Positions 18,595 through 26,833 of a DNA stretch of 56,130 bases are shown here, piece by piece. Both the position numbers and the translations under genes were made by a program. The stretch covers positions 1-56,130 of the forward strand of contig JABFWL010000294.1 in assembly GCA_013362315.1 (NCBI GenBank). The letters are read 5' to 3'. Numbering within the stretch: the first letter of the stretch is position 1; every line of letters starts with the position of its first letter. This DNA comes from Catenulispora sp. (lineage in GTDB: Bacteria > Actinomycetota > Actinomycetes > Streptomycetales > Catenulisporaceae). The notes under the pieces were generated by a model. That model worked only from the letters and a program-made list of their open reading frames with translations. It searched no databases and had not been told where the DNA came from.

Positions 18595-19572
18595 TCACTC
18601 CAGGAAGAACGACGCCGCGACCGCGAGCACGGCCAGCAGGAACGACCCGGCCAGCAGCTCCGGGACCCGGAACAGCCGCAGCTTGGCCATGAACACCTCG
18701 CCGGCCGCCAGCACCGCGCCGAGCACGCCGACCTTCACCACGAACAGCGCGGTCGCGCCGAGAACGGCGAGAACACCAGTGGACGTGGCGGTGCCCCAGG
18801 GCAGGAACAGCGCCGACCACAGCCCCAGCAGCACCGACAGCCGCATCGCCGCCGCCAGCTCGACCAGCGCCAGATCAGGCCCGGAATACTCCAACACCAT
18901 CGCCTCATGCACCATGGTCAGCTCCAGGTGCGTGGACGGGTTGTCCACCGGCAGCCGCCCGGCCTCGGCCAGCACCACCGCCGCCAGCGCGAACGCCGCC
19001 AGCACGCTGACCGGCGAGACGACCCGGCCGGCGTCCTTCAACCCGGCGTCCACAATCGCCGGCAGGTTCGTCGAGCCGACCCGCGTGGACAGCGCGAACG
19101 CGGCCATCAGCACCGTCGGCTCGGCCAGCGCGGTGATCGTCATCTCCCGGCTCGCACCCATCCCGCCGAACGCCGTACCGGTATCCAGCCCGGCCAGCGC
19201 CAACGCCGCCGTCCCCAAGGTCAGCAGCGCCACCACGGCGATCAGATCCGCGGCCTCGCCGACGCCGGTGTCCACCGACACGAACGGGATCGCGGCGGCG
19301 ACCATCAGCGTGGTGGCAACCTGGATCAGCGGCGCGGTCCGGAACACCGGGCCGGTGCCGTGCGGGTCAAGAGGCTTCTTGCGCATCAGCTTGCGCAGAT
19401 CCCGCCACGGCTGCCCGACCCCGGCCCCCGCCCGGCCCTCCATCCGGGCCCGCACCTGCCGCATCATCCCGACCAGCAGCGGCGCACCGACCACCGTCAG
19501 CGCGACCTGGAGCACCGAGACCGCGATCCCGGCCCCGGTCGTCGTTGTACCCGTCACCATCGTGCCGCTCAT
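18595..19572 (-). CDS. HycD/NuoH-like membrane subunit
   Basis: RKLMRKKPLDPHGTGPVFRTAPLI...GGMGASREMTITALAEP...EAGRLPVDNPSTHLELTMVHEAMVLEYSGPDLALVELA. Confidence 0.92.
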   Translation of the reverse strand: MSGTMVTGTTTTGAGIAVSVLQVALTVVGAPLLVGMMRQVRARMEGRAGAGVGQPWRDLRKLMRKKPLDPHGTGPVFRTAPLIQVATTLMVAAAIPFVSVDTGVGEAADLIAVVALLTLGTAALALAGLDTGTAFGGMGASREMTITALAEPTVLMAAFALSTRVGSTNLPAIVDAGLKDAGRVVSPVSVLAAFALAAVVLAEAGRLPVDNPSTHLELTMVHEAMVLEYSGPDLALVELAAAMRLSVLLGLWSALFLPWGTATSTGVLAVLGATALFVVKVGVLGAVLAAGEVFMAKLRLFRVPELLAGSFLLAVLAVAASFFLE

Positions 19573-21584
19573 TTCACCGCCGCCAGCGCCACCAGCAGAA
19601 TCACCAGACTGGAGAAGGCGTACCCGAGGTAGCGGTGCACGGAGCCGTTGGCCAGCGCCCGCGCCCGCTCCCCGCACCAGCGCACCGCGATCAGCACCGG
19701 CGCGTACAGCCGGTGCTCGATCCGATCCGGGACAACCCGGTGATAGGACACCCGCTCCACCAGATACGCCGACTCCACCACCGGGGTCACGTCGACATCC
19801 GACTCCGGGGCGAGCACGTCGTCGAAGACCCGCTGCAACGGCTCGGCGAACGACGTCGCCGTGTACTGCATCCGCGCACTCGGCGGACCGGCACCGCAAT
19901 CCCACAACGGCACGGCCCGCCGCCGCACCCCGACGACCAGGCGCAGCAGCCCGGCCAGCACCACCGTCACTCCGACCGTCCCCGCGACCACGACCAGTGG
20001 CGACATCGTGGACCCGAGTACCGTCAGCTTCGTCCGCACCGCATCGGCGACCGCCGGACCGACCGGCGTCACGCCGGCGACCGCTCGGGCCAGCCACGAA
20101 CCCGCCAAACCGGGAGCGACAGCGAGCACGGTCGCGGCCCCGGCCAGCATCAGCATCGCGGCGAGCATCGTGGCCGGCGACTCCGCCGCCCGCGCTGCGC
20201 CGTCGCTGCGCGGCCGGGCCAGGAACCCGGTGCCCAAGGCTTTCACGAAGGTCGCCACCGCCAGCCCCGCCGACAACGCCACCGCCGCCACCGCGATCGG
20301 CAGCACCACCGACACCACTATCCCCGGCACCGCCAGCCCGTGGATCAGCGACTGCAACAGCAGCCACTCGGAGACGAACCCGGCCCCACCCGGCAGCGCC
20401 GCCGCGCCCAGCGCGCCCACCGCGAATGCCGCCGTGGTCACCGGCATCGCCTGCCGAAGACCGCCCAGCGCATCCAGATCCCGGGTCCCGGTGGCCCGCA
20501 GCACCGAGCCGGCGCCGGCGAACAGCAGGGCCTTGAACGCGCTGTGCGTCACCACATGCAGCAGCGCCGCGGCCAAGGCGATCCCAGCAAGCTGCGGCTT
20601 CCCGGCCGAACCGAACAGGCCCGCCGCGCCGACGCCGAGCACGATCAGCCCCATGTTCTCCGTGGTCGAATACGCCAGCAGACGCTTCAGATCCGACGTC
20701 ACCGAAGCCTGCAAGATCCCGTAGACCGCGGAGACGGCGCCGGCGGCCATCGCCAGCAGCCACCACCAGCGCGGACCGCCACCGAGCAGCCCCATCCCGA
20801 CCCGGATGAGACCGTAAACGCCGAGGTTCACCATCACCGCGCTCATCAGCGCCGAGACCGGGCTCGGCGCCTCCGGATGGGCCCGCGGCAGCCAGGCGTG
20901 CAAAGGCACGATGCCCGCTTTCGAGCCGAAGCCGACCAGGGCCAGCACGAACACCGTCCCGCGAACCGCCGGCGACAAGTGGCCGGCGGCGGCACGGATC
21001 GCCGCGAAGGTCTCGCCGTGCGCGGCGGCGGCCAGCCACACCAGGGCGAAAAGGATCAGGACGAACCCGAGCTGGGTCATGACCGCGTACCACAGCCCGG
21101 CCTCGCGGACCTGCTCGCGCCGACGGTGCTCGGTCAGCACCAGCAGCAGCGACGTGACCGCCATCAGCTCCCAGCACACCAGGAACGTCGACACGCTCGC
21201 CGCCGCCGGCACCAGCAGCATGGCCAAGGCGAACAGCGGAAACAGCGCGGAGGCTGCCCGGCCCGGGTCATGGCCGTGCCCGTGGTAGCCGATGCCGTAC
21301 ACCGCGACCGCCAGGACCACCGCCCCGGCGACCGTGATGAACAATCCCGACAGCGCATCGACCCCCAGGTACACCCCGGCCAGCGGCAGCACGTCCGGCA
21401 GACACGCACTGAACGTCCGCCCGGACAGTGCCGCGACTCCGACAACGACCCCGGCCGCCCCCAGCGCAGCCGTCAACACGCCAACGCCCGTCGCCCGGGA
21501 CCTGCGGGGCAGAGCAAGACCGGCCGCCGAAGCCGCCCCGGTGAGCCCGACCGAACAGGCCAGCCCGGCACCGATCAAGTTCAC
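19569..21584 (-). CDS. HyfB-like (NuoL/DabB-superfamily) subunit, probable GTG start
   Basis: VLALVGFGSKAGIVPLHAWLPRAHPEAPSPVSALMSAVMVNLGVYGLIR...DLKRLLAYSTTENMGLIVLGVG. Confidence 0.9.
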   Translation of the reverse strand: MNLIGAGLACSVGLTGAASAAGLALPRRSRATGVGVLTAALGAAGVVVGVAALSGRTFSACLPDVLPLAGVYLGVDALSGLFITVAGAVVLAVAVYGIGYHGHGHDPGRAASALFPLFALAMLLVPAAASVSTFLVCWELMAVTSLLLVLTEHRRREQVREAGLWYAVMTQLGFVLILFALVWLAAAAHGETFAAIRAAAGHLSPAVRGTVFVLALVGFGSKAGIVPLHAWLPRAHPEAPSPVSALMSAVMVNLGVYGLIRVGMGLLGGGPRWWWLLAMAAGAVSAVYGILQASVTSDLKRLLAYSTTENMGLIVLGVGAAGLFGSAGKPQLAGIALAAALLHVVTHSAFKALLFAGAGSVLRATGTRDLDALGGLRQAMPVTTAAFAVGALGAAALPGGAGFVSEWLLLQSLIHGLAVPGIVVSVVLPIAVAAVALSAGLAVATFVKALGTGFLARPRSDGAARAAESPATMLAAMLMLAGAATVLAVAPGLAGSWLARAVAGVTPVGPAVADAVRTKLTVLGSTMSPLVVVAGTVGVTVVLAGLLRLVVGVRRRAVPLWDCGAGPPSARMQYTATSFAEPLQRVFDDVLAPESDVDVTPVVESAYLVERVSYHRVVPDRIEHRLYAPVLIAVRWCGERARALANGSVHRYLGYAFSSLVILLVALAAVK

Positions 21585-22066
21585 CGCCCGGTCACCTGCC
21601 GCAACGCCGCCACGATCGCCTCCGGCTCCGGGGGGCATCCCGGAACCCGCAGATCCACCGGCACCACCTCATCCACGCCGCCGACCACGCCGTAACCGCC
21701 GGCGAACTCCCCGCAGCCGATCGCGCAGTCCCCAACCGCCACCACCAGCCGCGGCTCCGGCGTCGCGGCGAACGTGCGCTTCAGCGCCACCGCCATGTTC
21801 CGCGTCACCGGGCCGGTCACCGCCAGCACGTCCGCATGCCGGGGCGAGGCCACCAGCCGCACCCCGTACCGGTCGGCGTCATACACCGGCCCGAACGCTT
21901 GACCGATCTCGATCTCACAGCCGTTGCACGAACCCGCGTCCACACACCGCACCTGCACCGACCCGGCCAGCGCCCGCTGCGGCGGCAGCCCGGCCGAGCG
22001 CGCCGGCGCGGGCTCGGCCACCCGGCCCAGCGCACGGATCTTTCTCAGCAGACCTCTCATCGCCAT
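21581..22066 (-). CDS. HycG/NuoB-like small subunit with conserved [4Fe-4S] cysteines
   Basis: VDAGSCNGCEIEIGQAF...VVAVGDCAIGCGEFAGGYGVVGGVDEVVPVDLRVPGCPPEPEAIVAALRQV. Confidence 0.92.
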   Translation of the reverse strand: MAMRGLLRKIRALGRVAEPAPARSAGLPPQRALAGSVQVRCVDAGSCNGCEIEIGQAFGPVYDADRYGVRLVASPRHADVLAVTGPVTRNMAVALKRTFAATPEPRLVVAVGDCAIGCGEFAGGYGVVGGVDEVVPVDLRVPGCPPEPEAIVAALRQVTGR

Positions 22067-22137
22067 CCTCACCAGGGGATTGACATGCCCCACGGCGCGC
22101 GAAGGCCGTGCGGCGAAATCAGAAAAGCCGCCGTTCC

Positions 22138-22488
22138 TTAAGAGGAATCGGCGGCCTGCAACTCGGCCAGCAGCTCCCGCTGCCCGACCAGGAGCTCGGT
22201 GAGGATCCGGCGGGCGGCCCGCATCAGCTCCGACACGTCCGGGCCGGCCAGCTCGTACACCACCGTCGAGCCCTCCCGGATCGCCGTCACGATCCCGTAG
22301 CGGCGCAGCACGCCCAACTGCTGCGACAGACTCGACGCCTCGATCTCGATCTCGGCCAGCAAGTCGCGCACCGGCTTGGGGCCCTCGCACAGCAATTCCA
22401 GCACTCGGATGCGCACCGGATGCGCGAGCATCCGGAAGAACTCCGCCTTGGCCTGATACAGCGGAACCTGCGCCACCGTCGATTTCAC
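22138..22488 (-). CDS. ArsR-family regulator (Ehr-operon copy; Rv0081-like position)
   Basis: VPLYQAKAEFFRMLAHPVRIRVLELLCEGPKPVRDLLAEIEIEASSLSQQLGVLRRYGIVTAIREGSTVVYELAGPDVSELMRAARRILTELL. Confidence 0.9.
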   Translation of the reverse strand: MKSTVAQVPLYQAKAEFFRMLAHPVRIRVLELLCEGPKPVRDLLAEIEIEASSLSQQLGVLRRYGIVTAIREGSTVVYELAGPDVSELMRAARRILTELLVGQRELLAELQAADSS

Positions 22489-22739
22489 CTCGCCATCGCG
22501 GCACGAGAGCTTAGGCAGGACACCTTGATCCCGTATTCGGACGCCAGTTCAGCCAGATACGTCAGGCGGGCCAGGTGCAGCTCGACCTGCGCGGCGTCAC
22601 CAGCCAGACGCGCGGCATCAAGAGACCGCCGAGCCTGCCGGACCGTATCCGAGACGGTAGCCGCGAGCTGCTGCACGACCACTTCCCTCCAGACGTCCAC
22701 GCCGAGGACCGCCGTACCCGGCGGAGCGCCCTCCATCAT
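22485..22739 (-). CDS. Small helical protein, paralog of 14141-14377
   Basis: ATGA overlap with arsR; MEGAPPGTAVLGVDVWREVVVQQLAATVSDTVRQARRSLDAARLAGDAAQVELHLARLTYLAELASEYGIKV; start chosen downstream of the palindrome. Confidence 0.6.
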   Translation of the reverse strand: MMEGAPPGTAVLGVDVWREVVVQQLAATVSDTVRQARRSLDAARLAGDAAQVELHLARLTYLAELASEYGIKVSCLSSRAAMAR

Positions 22740-22746
22740 GTCCCTC

Positions 22747-22764
22747 GTTGAAGACTTCTTCAAC
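22747..22764. promoter_or_regulatory. Palindromic ArsR operator candidate
   Basis: GTTGAAGA-CT-TCTTCAAC, perfect 8-bp arms; core TTGAAG-N6-TCAA as at 14504-14519. Confidence 0.75.
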
Positions 22765-23327
22765 ACAACATGCCGATAAGGCGTCAGCGTCTGACTACCA
22801 CCCGCCGATTCGGCCCCTGCCTACCGCCCAGGACCGGCCCTTGGGTTCTACAGCCCCCTGCTCGACAGGCTCGGCCGCTGTCGACCTGGCCGTTGGCAAT
22901 GTGTCCCCGAGCAAGGTCGCTCCGCTGGCAGCCCTACTCCGAACTCGGCGACCTTCACTCGGAAGGGACACTGGTAGGTCACGGGCTCTACCACGTCGGT
23001 CACGCTGTCTCCCCTCGTCCGGCCTGCAACATCGACTCAGCTCCGAGAGGAACCGGTCTTGTCGCACCGAGCCTACGTGCCGACGGCGACATCGATTGGG
23101 TGTTCGCTGATGCCGGGGAGTCGACACTGATTTGCATCGCCCCAGAAATTCCGCTGGTCGTAGCGTTGCAGGTGACTAAGGGTGTGGCTTTCGAAGACTT
23201 GACCGGGAAGTCGGCGAGGCAGTAACAAGTCAACTCTTGAACAGAGTTTCGGCAGTTCCGGGACTGATTCTTCGCACGGCTCAGCTGGGTCTTCGGGCGC
23301 GGGACCAACCTGGGGGGTGGAGAGTGG

Positions 23328-23711
23328 GTGATCGCGATGGTGAGGACGGATTCGGCGGAGGCGCGACGGTCCGCGCTGGCGCTTGGGAGCCCCGCGTTGC
23401 CGGAGGCCGGTGGACTGCCTGCGGTGTTGGATGTGCCGTCGGCGGGGCGCCTGTTGGGGATCGGGCGGACGGTGGCGTATCGGCTGGCTGCGGCGGGGGA
23501 GTTTCCGTGTCGGGTGCTGCGGGTGGGGTGTCAGTGGAAGGTGCCGACGGCCGATCTGCTGGCGGTGTTGGGACTTCCCGCGCAGTCTGCGCCGGCTGTA
23601 GACGGCTGGCCCGGGGGAGACCACAGGTGGAGAGCGGATCATCACGTGGTGATCGCGCGCCGGCGAGGCGGCGGTGCCGGCTCGCGCAGGAGCAGGGGTG
23701 ATCGAGCGTGA
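23328..23711 (+). CDS. Excisionase-like MerR/HTH_17 DNA-binding protein
   Basis: PAVLDVPSAGRLLGIGRTVAYRLAAAGEFPCRVLRVGCQWKVPTADLLAVLGL; ATGA/GTGA-type overlap with integrase. Confidence 0.85.
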   Translation: MIAMVRTDSAEARRSALALGSPALPEAGGLPAVLDVPSAGRLLGIGRTVAYRLAAAGEFPCRVLRVGCQWKVPTADLLAVLGLPAQSAPAVDGWPGGDHRWRADHHVVIARRRGGGAGSRRSRGDRA

Positions 23712-25342
23712 GTGCGGGTTCGGTGTTCAAGAAGTGTGGTTGCCGGGAGCCGGTGCTGGGGCCGACTGGTCTGCCGATGACGGGCGCTGACGGGAAGCCG
23801 GTGGTGCGGCGTCTGGGTGTGAAGTGCCCAAGGCTGCGTCGTGGTTTCGGGTGGAATCCGCGACATGGCACCTGGTATTTCCAGTACGACCACGCCGATG
23901 CCGCCGGCAGCCGGGTGGTGGTGTCTTTCGGGAGTCTGGCCACCCGTGCGGAGGCTGAGGACCAGCTTGCTGCGGTGCGGCGGCTGTTGGGGATCGCCGA
24001 TGAGGTCGGTGACGATCCGAAGGCGGTGGCCGGGCTCAGGGTGCAGATAGCCGCCCGGATCCGGGCCGATCACAAGGCGGGTCTGGGGCTGCCGGAGTTC
24101 GAGGCGATGCGCCGGGCGGTGCTGACCGGTGCGCCGGTGACTGAGCATCTGACGGTGGGGCAGTGGCTGACCCAGTGGCTGGCCGGCAAGACCGCCTTGA
24201 GCGTGTCCACACGGCGGATGTATGCCTCGCAGGTGCGGACCTATCTGATCCCGCATCTGGGCCAGGTCCCTCTGGACCGGTTGCGGGTGGCGCATGTGAC
24301 GGCGATGTTCGACGCGATCGCCGGGGAGGCTGCGGCGGCGGAGGCGAACAACATGGCGCGTCGGGAGGCGGACGCGGCCCGGAAGGCTGCGTGGGCGCGT
24401 GGGGATCGTGTGGCGTGGCGGAAGGCGAAGGACCGGCTGGCTTCGTTGCCGGTGTTCCGGCCGCCGTGTCATGCGGCCACCCGGTTCCGGCTGCGGTCTG
24501 CGCTGCGCTCGGCCCTGTCGGCGGCCTGCGCCCAGCAGCTGGTGACGGTGAACGTGGCGGCGCTGGCGGAGATCGGCTCGGGCCGGTCGCCGAAGGCATT
24601 GGTGTGGACGGCTGAGCGGGTGGCGTACTGGCAGGCGACAGGGAACAAGCCGTCGCCGGTGATGGTGTGGACGGCCGAGCAGACCCGGGCGTTCCTGGAC
24701 CGGGCACAGCGTCATGAGTGGTACGCGCTGTATCTGCTGGTCGCGTGTACCGGGCTGCGCCGGGGGGAGGCCTGCGGGCTGCGGTGGATCGATGTGGACC
24801 TCAATGCCCGAATGATCTCCCCGGCCAAGCAGCGGGTGCAGAACGGCTGGGAGGTGCTGGAAACCGACCTGAAGTCCGATGCCAGCGAACGCGACGTGGG
24901 CCTGGCCGATCAGGTCGTCGAGGCGCTGCAAGCCCAGCGGGAGTGGCAGCAGGAAGCAAGGGAGCGGGCCGCGTCGGCGTGGGTCGAATCGGGGCTGGTG
25001 TTCACGACCGATGTCGGTGCGGGGTTGCACCCGGCCCGGGTCACCGCCCAGTTCAAGCAGCTGGCCCGCGAGGCCGGGCTCCCCCCGATCCGGCTGCACG
25101 ACTTGAGACACGGTGCCGCGTCGCTGGCGCTGGCCGCCGGGGTGGATCTGAAGGTCGTCTCGGACATGCTCGGGCACTCGGGCACGGCCATCACCCGGGA
25201 CATCTACACCTCGGTCTACGACGAGCTGAAACACGCCGCAGCCGCGGCCATCGCCGCCGCGATCAACGGCGCCCGCCGCCCGATAGCTGCACCAGCAGTG
25301 CGGGGCAGACGGACCGCGAAGCCGCTCGCCGCGACGGGTTGA
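23708..25342 (+). CDS. Tyrosine recombinase/integrase (copy 1)
   Basis: LYLLVACTGLRRGEACGLRWIDVDL...RLHDLRHGAASLALAAGVDLKVVSDMLGHSGTAITRDIYTSVYDEL (R..HxxR..H..Y motif). Confidence 0.95.
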   Translation: MSAGSVFKKCGCREPVLGPTGLPMTGADGKPVVRRLGVKCPRLRRGFGWNPRHGTWYFQYDHADAAGSRVVVSFGSLATRAEAEDQLAAVRRLLGIADEVGDDPKAVAGLRVQIAARIRADHKAGLGLPEFEAMRRAVLTGAPVTEHLTVGQWLTQWLAGKTALSVSTRRMYASQVRTYLIPHLGQVPLDRLRVAHVTAMFDAIAGEAAAAEANNMARREADAARKAAWARGDRVAWRKAKDRLASLPVFRPPCHAATRFRLRSALRSALSAACAQQLVTVNVAALAEIGSGRSPKALVWTAERVAYWQATGNKPSPVMVWTAEQTRAFLDRAQRHEWYALYLLVACTGLRRGEACGLRWIDVDLNARMISPAKQRVQNGWEVLETDLKSDASERDVGLADQVVEALQAQREWQQEARERAASAWVESGLVFTTDVGAGLHPARVTAQFKQLAREAGLPPIRLHDLRHGAASLALAAGVDLKVVSDMLGHSGTAITRDIYTSVYDELKHAAAAAIAAAINGARRPIAAPAVRGRRTAKPLAATG

Positions 25343-25452
25343 ACGTCAACGGAGGTCGCATCGGCTACAGCAGCGGACCTTTTGTGGCCTGGCCGACCGG
25401 TTGGGCGCCCGGAGACTTCCTGCAGGTCAGGCGCGATACACCCGGCCGGAGT

Positions 25453-25601
25453 CTGGACCACCCCTGGACCATCGAACTCACAGAGCCCGGATGGCCCCGA
25501 TCCTGCGGACCGAAAATCCACTGGAGCCTGCGCGGAGGTCAGGGCTCGGATATCGAGTTCTGGAACGCAGTCGGAACGCTCCCTGGACCACGCCTGGACC
25601 A
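25453..25601. promoter_or_regulatory. Putative integrase arm-type repeats (CTGGACCA x4)
   Basis: CTGGACCA at 25453, 25464, 25583, 25594; two pairs each with 11-bp period. Confidence 0.5.
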
Positions 25602-25649
25602 AAAGATCAACGGCCCGTCAGATTGTCTAGACCATAGCAAGATCAAAAA

Positions 25650-25689
25650 AGCGAAAGCCCTGGTCAGATACCCTGCCAGGGCTTTCGCT
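25650..25689 (-). terminator. Rho-independent terminator
   Basis: AGCGAAAGCCCTGG ... CCAGGGCTTTCGCT, 14-bp perfect stem; on the minus strand followed by a T-run (aaaaaa on + at 25645-25650). Confidence 0.85.
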
Positions 25690-25736
25690 ACGGGTGCGCC
25701 GTCAGGGACTTGAACCCCGAACCCGCGGATTAAGAG
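25687..25736 (-). repeat. att direct repeat: 3' portion of tRNA-Lys (island left boundary)
   Basis: gctacgggtgcgccgtcagggacttgaaccccgaacccgcggattaagag; matches 56045-56094 with one mismatch. Confidence 0.93.
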
Positions 25737-25796
25737 AGGATCGCGCGAAGTCCGCTGGTGGGCGCTGTGGCGCTGACGCATTTGGTAGCGGGGGAG

Positions 25797-25814
25797 TGGT
25801 CCAGGGTGGTCCAG
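25797..25814. promoter_or_regulatory. Putative integrase arm-type repeat pair, inverted orientation
   Basis: TGGTCCAGGGTGGTCCAG = reverse complement of the CTGGACCA pairs. Confidence 0.5.
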
Positions 25815-26012
25815 GATGATTGCGACCCGAAGGCCGTGGGCTTTTCATCCGCGGGTTGTTTATCTGAAGGCTCGTAGCCGCGTGATCGGCGCATTGTTCA
25901 GCCTCTCCCTCGGCGCCGTCCTCGCCTTTCGCGTCACCGCTGAACTGGCCGCGATCTCGCTGATCCTCCTCGTGGGCACCAAGACCGCCGCCGACCGTGC
26001 CGGGCGGACCCG

Positions 26013-26297
26013 ATGACGGGGCTCACGCTGCACGTCCCGGGACAGATGGCCCGCCACCTGGAATACCTCCTGTTGGACGTCAACGGCACGCTCGCCGACT
26101 GGGGCGTGCTGCCGCCGGGCGTGCCCGAACGCCTGGCCGCCGTGAACCAGACTTTCGATGTGCTGTTGCTGACCGCCGACCCCGACAACAACCTCCCCGA
26201 GATCCGCGCCGCACTCGGCGACATCGACGTCGAAATGCGTCACCGACTCAGAAGGCACAGGTGCGCTGCCCATCCGGCCCCGGACGCGGCGACGTAA
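26013..26297 (+). pseudogene. HAD-like (soluble P-type-ATPase-like) hydrolase, truncated
   Basis: LTLHVPGQMARHLEYLLLDVNGTLADWGVLPPGVPERLAAVNQTFDVLLLTADPDNN...; DVNGT HAD motif I, expected C-terminal half absent. Confidence 0.5.
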
Positions 26298-26396
26298 CGA
26301 TCGCAGCAGGCAGCAATCCCGGCGAGGCACCGCCGCCGCCTCGGTCGGCCTCGCGCGCGGGCGCGCAGATTTCTGGTGCTCCGCGCCTATCCGCCT

Positions 26397-26480
26397 ACCG
26401 GATTGAAACCGTACTCGTCGATCTCGAACGTGGTCAGGATCAGGATGCGGACCCCGGGGAGGTCGTCGTCGGCGGTGATC
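26397..26480 (-). pseudogene. NarL/LuxR-type response-regulator receiver fragment
   Basis: Hand translation ITADDDLPGVRILILTTFEIDEYGFNPVGG*; receiver-domain-like VRILILTTFxxDEY. Confidence 0.45.
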
Positions 26481-26682
26481 AGGCGGGATCATCGGGCAGC
26501 TGGTGGGGAGTCTGGGGCGGTGGCTGCCGTTCAACGCCGGCAGCGCTCTGGGCGGCTCCGCGACGAAGATCGTGCCGGACTTGCTGCCCCGCTGGGGTGG
26601 AGGCGTGGTCCTGGCCGTCTATGCGTTCGCCTTCGCCACGGCGGCGGCTCTCCAGACCTCGGTCCAGCGCGACGTCGCATAA
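26480..26682 (+). pseudogene. ABC-2-type permease C-terminal fragment
   Basis: IIGQLVGSLGRWLPFNAGSALGGSATKIVPDLLPRWGGGVVLAVYAFAFATAAALQTSVQRDVA*, typical ABC-2 permease C-terminus, no upstream domain. Confidence 0.45.
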
Positions 26683-26833
26683 CGACTGGTCAACGGCGTA
26701 CGTCAGGCGTCGACGCCGCCCGTGGCGACGAAGGGAACGGGGACGGCCGCGTCGGCCGGCTCGGCGGGAGTCCGAGCCGGCCTCTCCAGAACGGCTCCCA
26801 GCGGGACCGACTGATCCGGAAATCGGATAGCGG

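Noticed and set aside
19569-21584. DabA/DabB inorganic-carbon pump
   Set aside because: The NuoL-like subunit is embedded in a full HycD/E/G-type operon, and no DabA-like (DUF2309) partner is present.
18683-21695. Long plus-strand ORFs 18683-20536 and 19545-21695
   Set aside because: Antisense shadows of HycD/HyfB-like genes; Arg/Pro/His-rich low-complexity translations typical of high-GC noncoding frames.
14927-22066. Functional [NiFe] hydrogenase or formate hydrogenlyase
   Set aside because: Large subunit lacks both CxxC ligand pairs and there are no hyp or formate dehydrogenase genes in the window.
22767-23310. Putative coding ORFs 22770-23225(+) and 23000-23308(-)
   Set aside because: No recognisable domain and competing frames; left as unassigned sequence upstream of the integrase module.
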